Position numbers and translations under genes: made by a program. From Strobilurus pachycystidiatus (taxonomy: Eukaryota; Basidiomycota; Agaricomycetes; Agaricales; Physalacriaceae): DNA of 64,000 nucleotides. The first letter of the stretch is position 1; each line of letters starts with the position of its first letter. Below are positions 44,602 to 55,717 of this stretch, in pieces. The stretch is taken from NCBI GenBank assembly GCA_019915135.1, contig JAHLMK010000001.1, positions 2,852,001-2,916,000 of the forward strand, written 5' to 3'. Under the pieces are notes generated by a model. That model saw only the letters and a program-made list of their open reading frames with translations, was not told the DNA's origin and ran no database searches.

Positions 44602-47600
44602 ATGACGAGGACCGTGGCCGATTTGAAAAGGTCGTTCTCTGCTCTCAGAGCGGCGACGGCAAAGGACAAGCAGGAAAATATCACGGACTCCATGGAAAAG
44701 CTTGGAAATGCCTTGACGCTGATGGTATGTCGTCCCAAGGCACGGCGGTGAAAGACTCACTCCAGCTCTCCAGGAATTATCTTCGCCATCCTCTATCACT
44801 ATTGAGAAATTGAGCGAACTGCTTCGAAACCCCATGCTTCCACTATATCAGAAATACCCCTTGCTTGCTTACAACTTTTGTGCCGTCGTACTTGATTTGG
44901 TGTTCACGAGCCGCCTGTCTCCCTCAATTACCAGGGATGTGGAGGAGATCGTAGTCGCTTCTTGGGAAGATGTTCTGCACTCATTGCTATCGGGCGTTGT
45001 GGTTCGTCCTGCCGATCCTCGTCGTGTATCTACCGACTTATCTGTATCCAGGACGTTTTGGAGGAAAATCCTACAGGTCTCGATGCGACCCTCTCTCACC
45101 CCGTGTAGATCTCTCATACGCGTGCAGATGCCGTCAAATCCTCCATCAGCAGTGCTCTCTACGGCATTCTTTGTGATAGGTGCTTTTGCAAGTCGAAGAC
45201 AGACAAGCCTTCGAACGGTGCCCATCTGATTTGCACGGTGCGATAACATTGGCTTTTTTGCTCTCGTAATACTGAAATTGACCAGGTGTATCTCCTTCTG
45301 AGGCAATCATCGGAGGGGCATGCAGAAAATAAGAGGCAATTGAGGAACCCTACCCTACTCGGAGGGTATGTGAATCATACTTTCTGATTGACTTGTACAC
45401 ATGAAAGACCTTTCACACAGTCGACGCATTGGGCTCACTCTCTCCCTCTCCAGAGGTTCGTGATTTCTCATTCCAGGTTGTGATGACGAGTAACGAGCGC
45501 ATATATTCAGAGTATCTCGCCATCGAGGGACTTCTTGACCTGATTGCCGGTATTCTCACCGACGAAAAAGGAAACAAAATCGATCAACTAGAACTCTTCG
45601 TCGAATCAACATTCGATTCAGCGCTGTTCACTTGTAGTTCCGACCTTTGTGATATACTGATATCTCCTTCGACAACGAAAACAGACTGGGAGACAATATC
45701 AAGGAAGCTCAGCGATACTCTCGCTTCATCGAACATTGACTTGTAATTCGTTCAATTCGCCTGGAGTACCCTGGCGCTAACTAGCGGCTTCCAGTCCCCA
45801 ACCATTCCCGGTGCAGTCTCTGACGGTCGCTGATTTCGTTGCTCGTTTTGACGACCGCCTCTACCTGGACGGCAAAGGCTTTACGTTGACCACCATAACG
45901 GTACGACTCCTTCGCATACTTCCTGGCAACTGTCCTGGCAACTGTACTCATGCCCGGCCACTCAGGACGGCATCTGCGATTCATTTCTTGTTGCTTGGAA
46001 GACGATTGATTCTATAAGTCTCTCCCCTACTTCATCGTCGACCCACATGCTAGTTTCTGTAGCCTTGAACCGTCCTCCTATGCTCCCACAGATGTCGACT
46101 CTCCCGGACAAGCAGAGCATTATGCTTATGACGTTTGATATCGCCAAAACCCAAGTCAAACATTTCAGCGATGGCCTGAGTGCTCGAAACATGGTAGCTG
46201 CTTTCTCCTTATGCATCCAAGCCCTCTCTGAAAATGTTTCTCAGGGATGCCGAGTTATCCGTTCAAGTAGGAAGATGTCGAAGCTCAATGAAGATCTACC
46301 TTTGGACTTTGACGCGGCCGGGCTGCCTTACACGGTGTGCTACTCCGTATCCGCCTGTGTGACATGCTGATGGTAGGCTCAGAGTCATCAGGAAAAGGCG
46401 GAGCGTGGTATGCAATCCGTCAAATTTACGTGTCGCAACTAATAACAGTACATAGTTCTAAGCATCGAGGGCGCCTCAGATAACAATCTCTCACCTTCAT
46501 CGGCGAAGCTGTGTGCACGACTCAGCCAGGATCACCCAGTCGAGTCGCCCTCAGCCCAAATAATCGCACAGTCAGAGGTCCCATTGGCCCCAAAGAAGGT
46601 TACACATGGGAAACAGACCCAGCGGGCCACACGCCCGATACCTCATGTACATTTCAAGGAAGAACAAGCGACCCGCCCTACCAAGTCTGGCGTTGACCGT
46701 TCCGTTCCTGGTAGAGGTACGTTTTTATGCACACTGTCTCCTGCTTCGTTCATTCAATATGCGTCAGGCGCAAAGCCTGGTGATAAAGAGAACAACACAA
46801 CGAGCAGGGAAACCAGGGCCACCAGGAGCAAACGGCCGCTTGTTGACGACTCTTTGGAGAAGAAAGGTTCAGAGTTGCCGACGGAAGTCAATTTCACCAA
46901 AAGCAAGCGGTCTCGCGTTGAGGCGTCCTCAGAGGAAGATATGGGACCTCCGCCAGCTAAGCGCTCCAAGGTTCAAGGCTCACCTGTTTTCAAGAAACCT
47001 CCCACCGTCAGTAATCGCTACGGAAAGAAGGGAAGGAGCTCGTCGCCACTTCCACATGAGCGTCGTCGGGAACTGTCGCCTGTCAGCAAATCGGCGAAGC
47101 CTAAACCTCGCGCTACTCGTGCCACTACGACCAAGGAAAAGAAGGGCGAGCTACAAGACGTGAGCCCTGAGGATGCTTCCCCACCCAAACGGAAATCAGC
47201 CACCAGGATCGAGAAAATGGCCGGGAAGAAAGTACGTTTCGATCCTAGTGTGAATGTGGGCATTCAAAGGCGGCTTATACGATGCACATAGACGGCTCGC
47301 AGATCTGGTAGGGTAAACAAGGCCGCAGAACAGCCGAAGAAGGCCCAAGAGGAAGAAAAGGTTCGTTTCTTTGATTCATGAGCCGTGCATCTTGCTGAAC
47401 ACATGTAGCAGTCAGTGCGGTCCAGTTCGGTCGTCGAGGTCCGAGAACCAGAAGTCAAGGATACAAAAAAATGTGAGAGTCGCAAACATGATCTCGTACT
47501 GATATCTGAGCTTCTTCCAGACCTCTGATAGTCAGGGCATGTTCCTAGATCCGCCTCAAACAAACGATCAATATGAAGATGCTGCAATGCAGGACGTGTT

Positions 47601-49235
47601 TGCAATTTCCCCAAAGGCAAGTTCATATCATTCGACAGAGGTCGATTGCGTTGACCATGATTGATCTATACAGGACGACCGCATGACAGGCCCTGCCATG
47701 CTTACCGCCTCACCCGTGAGGGAGACGATTGACCTCACTCAAGAAGACCCTTCTCCTCGTCCTATTTCTACTCGAAAATCAACTCGGATCGCCTCTAAAC
47801 CGAACCAAGATCACTCCAGTCCTATCAAGGAAATCTCTTCGCCTGTCAGGACATCTCGAAACTCGCGTCAAACCTCTGTGCCTTCTCCTCAAAGTCCACT
47901 TCATGCAGTCCAAGATTCCCCGATGCCCCGTTCCAAGACGTTTGCACGCCGCCAATTGCCTCTTTCTCTTCGTCAAAATGAATCGCCGCTACCCGAACCT
48001 CCTCGAGCCATGAAATTCACCAAGTCTCCTTCGGTCATCGAGTTTATTCCCGCAAAGAACCTCCTATTTGCTCAGCAGAGATCTCCCTCGCCTATCGTCT
48101 TCGACCCCAAACCTGCCCGGTCCGCTACTCGCCAGTCTGTCAAGTCGTTCGGAGAGAATAGCATCAAGCCTATTCCGATCGAGTTGGCCGACGAGACCAC
48201 GGAGCCAGTCCCACAACCTGTTCTAGACTTCAAGATACCCTCATCTCGAGCTCAAACTCTTCCTGAAAGACCCGTTTCTGTCGTCGATGTCGATCTGCCG
48301 ATGCATGCTGATCAGACAGGCAAAGCTCGTATCTCTCGCAATATCACTCCAGCTCTGAACACTACTTCACAACACGCACCCATCTCAAAGTCTTTCTTGA
48401 AGCCCGACTCGCGGCCTGCAGACGCTTCTAGACACGTTTCTTTCAGTCCATTTGCACACAAGGCTCCGACAAAATACCTGTTCTCCGAATCTGTAGCTCA
48501 ATCGAAAAAGACCAAGGACGTACCCAGAATCTTCCAGGCGGCTCCAACAAGAACCCATAAAGAAGGTTAGCTTCGTCATTCTCCTTGGCCTCTGATCATG
48601 ATGGTGTAACCTCATAGCTTCAGTCCGTGATCACGTTGAGGACTTTGACGAACGTAGCCTGCGCTTTGAAGAAGAGGAAGAAGATAGGACTGACGATTTT
48701 GGAATTGTGCAGGTGAGACTTCTTCATGCGAGTCCGGTGCAGATTGACCAACGTGTTATAGATCCTCACCGACATCCAAAATGTGAATGACCTTATGTCG
48801 CGTCTCCTTATCGAGGAAGCCTTCTAACACTCTCTATCTAGGTGCTGGTGCAGAGGATTTCGCGTAAATTCGACTACGTGAAGAAAGATGTTCGCGTAGG
48901 ACGCGCAAACATCCTTCGTGATGCCGCCGAAAGCCTGAATGATATGCGTCAAGAAAGGTCCGTGCTTCGGGTACATTCTTCGCCTCGGGCTTATTTACAC
49001 CACCTCTAGCGTTGCTCACTTCAACTCGCTAATCGATCTCGAAACCGAATATGCCTCATACAGGCGCAAACTCATCGAAGGCTTTGACCAAATGACGACC
49101 ATCAACTCCGAAGGCGGGCGGGGAAAATTTGCAAACGCTCTGGAACAGCATGATCGCGGCATGCTCTCCAAAGTCTTTCTGGCTGAACTTCCTGCTCCTC
49201 CGTCCGAAATTTTGCTCAAAAAACACCTTGCTTGA
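44602..49235 (+). CDS. Large nuclear-type protein, candidate meiotic axis core
   Basis: About 18 exons encode roughly 1,200 residues. Order: a helical N-terminal domain (exons 44602-44724, 44774-45001, 45052-45076, 45128-45237, 45286-45365), a second folded part with SLTVADFVARFDDRLYLDGK and CDSFLVAWKTID (45.8-46.2 kb), a long basic disordered region of SP/TP and KR strings (46.5-48.6 kb) containing a SUMO-interacting-type motif IDLTQED near 47,728, and a C-terminal coiled coil (FDYVKKDVRVGRANILRDAA to FDQM). This layout recalls Red1/SYCP2/ASY3 axis cores, but no sequence signature proves it. The junction between the exon ending 45365 and the one starting 45421 could not be phased: the donor leaves two bases and the acceptor needs one. 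Existence is well supported; function is inference. Confidence 0.7.
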
Positions 49236-49603
49236 AACCTGCTTGACTGTTCCTGCTTCTGATTGCTTTTGAAATTCAATACGTACATAGATAGACCCTA
49301 GCGGATTTAGTGCATCCAAAGTCCGCCAACAATAAACTTGTTCTCGTTTTCTTCTATCATCAGCCGAGGGAAGTCGCGTATGGTGTTGGTACGCGTTGGA
49401 GCCTCGCTCTTGGGGCAGATGTCCCCACGCAGTCTGGGTTCTCGCATACAAAACTTCCGCGCGTTTTCAAGTGGAACCGCGTGGAGAATCGGACCAGTCA
49501 TACCCAGGTGCCATACTGGTCACACTTTCCTGCTCTTCCCACTAATCTCCACCATCTCCAATCAAGATTCTCGCAGGCCTATCTTTCCAGACACCACTCC
49601 ACC

Positions 49604-52600
49604 ATGTCGAATCCGTCGAACCTCGATCCAAATCGTCTGCCAACGAACGTGAAGCCGACTCACTACGACGTGACGGTCAAGACGGACCTTGACAATCTCA
49701 CCTTTGACGGCTTCGCCAAAATCAGGTATGCGTGGTCAACTCAGAACTTGGGCATGGCATTGACCCACGGGGCCCATTCCAGTCTGGACGTCACGGAGGA
49801 GACATCGACCATCGTTCTCAATTGCACCGGCCTTTCCTTCCAAAACGTGTACGTTGATTATTCTGGCTGTCGAGTCAAGCCTCATGTCCCTCCAGCTCCC
49901 TTGCATCGCAGGCCAGCGTGAAGGAGCAAACTCCTTCCACCCAAACCTTCGAAAAAGACCGTCTATTCCTTACCTTCGATGCGCCAATTCCAGCCAACAC
50001 CCAGGCCGAACTTAGCATCGGGCCCTTCTCTGCGGATCTCGGTGATAGTATGACGGGATACTATAGGTCGTCGTACGCCGACGCAGAGGGAAAGACTGGC
50101 TACTATTCCCTGACACAGTTTGAAGTTGGTCAATTGATCTCTTCCCTTAGTCTGTCTAATGTGTTACTCCTTGTAGGCTATCGATGCGCGACGCGCCTTT
50201 CCGTGTTGGGATGAACCTCTGCTCAAGGCAACCTTCGACATCACCATGATTTCCCGCGCCGATACCGTCAACCTGTCCAACATGCCCGCCGTTTCCGAGA
50301 AGGTCTATACTCCCGGCTCTGAAACTTTGTTGGAACAAGAGATCCCGTCCTTGAAGTCCCTCGACAGCAGCTGGAAAATCACCAAGTTCGCGACAACGCC
50401 TCCCATGTCCACCTATCTGGTAGCATACGCCAACGGGCCATTCAAGTATTTGGAGGATTCAGTCAAGATGCCCAGCGGAAAGGAGATCGCGTTGAGAATC
50501 TACAGTACGTAACATCCATTTTGAATTATCAGTTGGCTCATTTCGTTGCAGCGACTCCCGAACTCCTCCATCAAGCTCAATTTGCGCTCGATGTGAAGAG
50601 AAAGGTTCTTCCCTTGTACGAGGAGATATTCGATGTAGAGTTCCCTCTTCCGAAACTAGATACCCTCGTCGTGCGCATCATCACGTTGATCCTATGTCCT
50701 CTGTTGACTCATCCATCCAGGCTAATGACTTCGACGCTGGTATATTCCTTGTTCCTGTATGGTCTTTGTACTGACTCAGGTTGTTAGGTGCAATGGAGAA
50801 CTGGGGACTCATCACCGGGCGGACCACCGCTTTCCTCTTAGATCCCAACACGAACGACAACAGCGCCAAGAAACAGGTATTCGTCACTCAGAGTCACGAA
50901 GTGGCTCACATGTGGTCAGTCTTTTTCCGTCTATCCCCTCCAAGTTCTTGTGTCTAACTGCACACTAGGTTTGGTAATATCACAACCATGGAATGGTGGG
51001 ATTATCTGTATTTGAACGAAGGATTCGCGACACTGGTGAAAAATTTCGAAACATTTAATTCGTATCTTCTGACGATGTTTGTGCAGATGGGTGAGGTGAT
51101 CATCGCTGGTACGTCGTTCTCCTAACATTCATACAAAAGCTGACCAATTTTTGCAGACAAGTACATTACCCCCCTGAGAGTCCGTTCGTCTACTCACTGT
51201 CCTCCAGAGTGTTCCCGGAATTCAAGCCAAAAACCGAGTTCATCAGCGATCACTTAACGGCTGCGCTCTCTCTGGATGCCAAACGCTCTTCGCATCCCAT
51301 CGAGGTCAAATGTCCTAATGCTGAATCAATCAATCAGGTCTGTAATGCTTCAGATCAACTAGATTGATGACTGACCTTCTGGCACATCCACCTGCAGATA
51401 TTCGACTCCCTCTCGTACTCGAAAGCTGCATCAGGTATTGTGCGACAAATGTTCAAGTATCGTTCTGACAGTGTATAGTGTTGCGCATGCTTTCAGATTA
51501 TGTCGGAGAAGAGCGCTTCTTGAAGGGCGTCTCAATCTACCTCAAAAACAAACTGTACGGTAATGGTATAACCGAGGACCTATGGAAAGGCATCGGTACT
51601 GCCACTGGTGAGCCTCATGACCACCGTTCTTACCGTCTCGTCACTTACAGGAAATAACAGGCCAGGACATAGTTGGGTTGATGGAAAATTGGATCACGAA
51701 GGTCCGTCCAGCGATGATATCGACTGGTGTACAAGACGCTCACTTTTGACCTTCAGATTGGATTCCCAGTTTTGACAGTCACAGAAACTGAGGACGGCAT
51801 TGAGGTGCGGCAAGATCGCTTCCTGGAGACTGGCATTGCCGAACCGGAGGAGAATGAGACTATCTGGTAGGCTGGTTTTGCCTGTCCAGTGGCCTGCCTT
51901 GTCTAATCGCGGATTGCAATAGGAATGTCCCACTGAACATCGTGTCCGTGGACGCCTCTGGCGAGGCGACCATTGACAGGTCTGCCCTCTTGGACAAGCG
52001 CGCCGAGACCTTCAAGGTTGACACGAGCAAGCCGTTCAAGCTTAATGGCGGGACAGCCGGTGTTTGTAAGCTCGGCTCGTTTTTATACACTGCTGCATCT
52101 CATCAAACTTCTCTTGTGCAGACCGAGTTCTCTACACCCCCGAGAGGTTGGCCAAGATTGGGGCCGAAGCCGCAAAGCCCGACTCTGGTTTCTCGGTTGA
52201 CGATCGCATAGGCCTCCTCTACGACTCTATGGCTCTATCTAAGGCTGGATTACAGAAGTTGAGCAGCGCCCTCAACCTCGTCGACATTCTTCGAAACGAG
52301 ACAGAGTGTGAGTAGTCATCTCCTCTTGCCTCTAGTTTCCTCATGTTTTCGACAGTTGTAATTCTCGATAGTATCGCTGACAACGTCGGTGGTCTTGCCG
52401 CCATCTGGTGGGAGAATGACCAGGTGGTCGACAACTTGAATGCGTTCCGCCGAGTGAGTTGATCTCCACTAGTCTTTCGCTCGCTCACAAATCGCATCAG
52501 TCACTTTTCGTCCCAATAGTCAATAAGTTGGGCTACGACTATCCTTCTTCCGAGTCGACTGACGATGCCCGCCTGCGAGCGTGTGCGATCGGGGCAGCGG

Positions 52601-53585
52601 CATCAGCTAAAGACCAAGGGTACCGTCGATACTGACTCTGTTCATCAAGTCATGCCGCTAACGACAGCTTGTACAGCGTCATTGATGAACTCAAGTCCCG
52701 CTTCGAGCACTTCTTGACAACTGGCGACGATTCCAGGATACCTGCTGCCTTGCAGCGTGTGACCTATCAAACGGTCAGTAACATGTCTCTCTGGGATTTT
52801 GTAGCGGTGCTGATTCCGTCTGATAGGCAGTGAAGTACGGTGGTAGGAAAGAATACGACGCTGTCAAGCAGCTGGTAGAGACACCCAAGACTCCGTCGTC
52901 AAAGTTGGCCGCCATGTAAGGTTCCCATCATCGAGATTGCAGACCGGTTGCTAACGCATACATCCAAAAGGGTGGCGTTAGGCCAAACCCAGGATCCGGA
53001 ACTTATCAAGGAGACCTTTGATTATGTCTTGACATCCTCTCGCGACCAGGACTTTGTGTATTTCCTACGTGGACTTTCGGGCAACAACTTGAGCCGTCGG
53101 CAGGTTTCCCAGTTCTTCAAGGACAATTATGCCCAGGTTTGCAGAAACCATGCTGCACGGTGGTCTTCTCTCACATGACAATCAATAGATCTACAAACGC
53201 TTTGAACAGAACTCAATGCTTAGGTATCTGATACCTGTGAGTGAGGTCGACAGCCTACCCAAACATTCTTCTGATGCTACGGCTCCAGGGCGCCTTCTCT
53301 GGCTTGTCAACCCAGAAAGACTATGATGACACCAAGGCTTTCTTCGAAGTAGGCTGTTGTTGCCGCTTGACAGACTGAATGCTGATGCCTGTCGTTTCAG
53401 GACAAGGATGTGGCGAAATACAACCTGTCACTTGCTCAAACGTTGGACACAATTGCCGCACGGGTTGCGTACCTTGAAGTAAATCTTTCCTCCTACCACC
53501 TACTCGTAATGGCCATCTAACGTGTTTTTAGCGCTCAACGGACGATCTGGACGGCTGGTTGAAGGACTGGCGTGCTGGTGCTTGA
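49604..53585 (+). CDS. M1 zinc aminopeptidase (AAP1/APE2 type)
   Basis: Twenty-six exons sum to 895 codons, 894 residues, all phases consistent. The peptidase has the exopeptidase motif GAMENWG, the zinc site HEVAH with the distal glutamate in NEGFATL, and FGNITTMEWWD between them. N-terminal beta-domain strings are PTHYDVTVKTDL and DARRAFPCWDEP; the ERAP-like C-terminal domain begins near GVYRVLYTPERL. It is cytosolic-type, with no signal peptide, and trims neutral or basic N-terminal residues by analogy with yeast Aap1/Ape2. Exon 10 (51157-51160) is only four bases long yet is needed to encode the DK before VFPEFKP. The residue after HEVAH is Met where Gln is usual. Confidence 0.95.
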
Positions 53586-53737
53586 TTAAGGAGGGTTACA
53601 TAATTTTCCTAAGTAGATACCTACGGCAATTTGCTCTTTGAGTCTCGAATAACTTACTTGTACCGGTCTTGTACCAGACGCGCAGCGCTGGCCACCCTCG
53701 CCCAGATTTTCCTTTCTCGCCTCCGCGTGCTCTCGTA

Positions 53738-55585
53738 ATGCCTGCCTTTGACCCAGTGCGGGATGCACTCAATTCCCCGCTCATATCTGCATACCATTTC
53801 CCCTCCAGTGCCGGGCCAAGCACTGCGAGCCCACTGTCGGCCTCGCCTCTCATTTCGTCGCCGTCGCTAACGAGACGGGCCACCGATTTGTCCGTGCTGC
53901 TCAACGCCGACGACAGTCCACGTCCGACTCGGCGATCCAGTCTCACCCATCTCCTTCATCCCGTCGACGACGAGGACGACAACAAACTATCAGCATCACA
54001 GCCACTCCGGCGACAAGAAGGCGACTACGACTACGAGCATCGGCCCACATCCTCCTCGTCGCGGTTCACAGCACCATCGCCCACGCCAGATTCACCGAAC
54101 CAGTCGCCAGCCTTTTCACGGCCGTCCTCGTCCTCATCCTCTCTTCCCCGACAATTCATAGCAACACCGCCCACGACCGTATCGCCGACCATGGCGCCGC
54201 CACCCCTGCCACCCCCGACACTGCCCTACAACCCAAAGCGCATAACACCGGCTGCGTCCGTACTCAAGCCTCTGAGCCAGGGAGAAATGGTCATGCTCAA
54301 GCAGTTCGTGGGCCAAGGCACTATGCGTCTCACAAAGCGCAAAAGAGAGCCAAGCCCCGAGTCGGACGCCCGAGATCGTCCGCCTGCGAAAAAGCATGCC
54401 GGAGATGTGGGCGTTGTAGTCAACCATTGTGCGCCCCAGCTATCTCATTTATTCTCCGATGCTAATCGGTATCGTTCAGACAACTCACGACCAGACGTAG
54501 GCGTCGTACAACGCCTCGAGTCGCCCATTATAGGACTCAAAAACTTCAACAACTGGGTCAAATCCGTGCTAATATCCAAATGTGCGCATCCTGCCCTCCA
54601 CCCACGGTCTGCCAAGAACGGAAAAGGGTCACCTCCTGGGGGTAGGGTACTGGATTTAGGTTGTGGGAAAGGTGGCGATATCACCAAGTGGGCCAAAGCG
54701 CGTGTGAAGGACTACGTCGGGGCAGGCAAGCATCCCCACCATCATTACCATTGTATCTGACCCCATTTGAAGATATTGCTGCGGTTTCTATTGACCAGGC
54801 CCGCGGGAGATACGAGGGTCTGAGCAGAGGAGCCCGCTTCAGCGCCAAGTTCGCTGCACTGGACTGTTACACCCAACCGTTAACGACCGCCTTTTCTCCT
54901 GAAGTGTTCCGGCAGCCCTTTGACGTCGTCTCCATGCAGTTCTGCATGCACTATGCGTTTGAGACTGAAGCAAAGGCACGGTGTATGCTGGAGAACGTCA
55001 CGACGTGGCTGCGACCTGGCGGTGTATTCATTGGCACGATACCGAATGCTGAGCTCTTGCTGTGCGTCTGCATCTCCGCTTCTGCGTTCTTCCTTCTAAT
55101 CGTTGCCTCAGAGAGCACCTCGACGAAATTCCCCCCGAGGCGACGGATCTCTCCTTTGGAAACAGCGTCTACAAGATACGCTTCGAAGACCGAGCGCAGA
55201 GACCGATATACGGTCATAAATATTGGTTCTTTCTTCGTGATGCCGTCGAGGATGTTCCCGAGTACATTGTCCTATGGGACCACTTTGTGCAGTGCGTTTT
55301 CCATGCTGTCCGAGTTGCGTTTCGCTCACCCACCCAGACTTGCTTCCGAATACAATTTGTTCCCCACGTACAAGGAAGAGTTTCACCATGTGTTTGAACA
55401 GTACCAGGAGCATTCAGAGTTTGGTCCTTTGATGCTGCGCATGAGAGTGGTCGACGAGAACGGGGAGAGTTCCATGGACGAAGATCAGTGGGAGGCTGCC
55501 AGTACGTGCATCCCAAGGCTGCCTTCTGGACATTACTGACTTGCTCGCAGACATTTACATCGCTTTCGCTTTCGAGAAGCGATGA
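53738..55585 (+). CDS. ABD1: mRNA cap guanine-N7 methyltransferase
   Basis: The enzyme transfers methyl from S-adenosylmethionine to the GpppN cap in the nucleus. Six exons (53738-54428, 54480-54725, 54773-55061, 55112-55291, 55338-55501, 55551-55585) give 534 residues. A disordered serine/proline-rich N-terminus (about 200 residues) precedes the catalytic domain: NFNNWVKSVLI, SAM motif VLDLGCGKGGDITKW, DVVSMQFCMHYAFETE, WLRPGGVFIGTIPN, YKIRFEDRAQRPIYGHKYWFF cap-binding part and YNLFPTYKEEFHHVFE. The second intron starts with GC (GCAAGC). It is convergent with RSP5, 132 bases apart. Confidence 0.95.
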
Positions 55586-55717
55586 CCTTAAGTTTGAACC
55601 CCATTTCTATGTAGCTTATTGTTTTACGAGTAGTGTATTGAGTAGCATAACAACTTTGACTCCCTGGGAGCCCATAATCAAAACCGCTATAGCACAAAAA
55701 TAGAGTAAGATGTCCAT

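Noticed and set aside
49056..49501. Minus-strand frames opposite the end of the axis-like gene and the aminopeptidase promoter
   Set aside because: They are antisense to well-supported coding sequence and have no independent motif.
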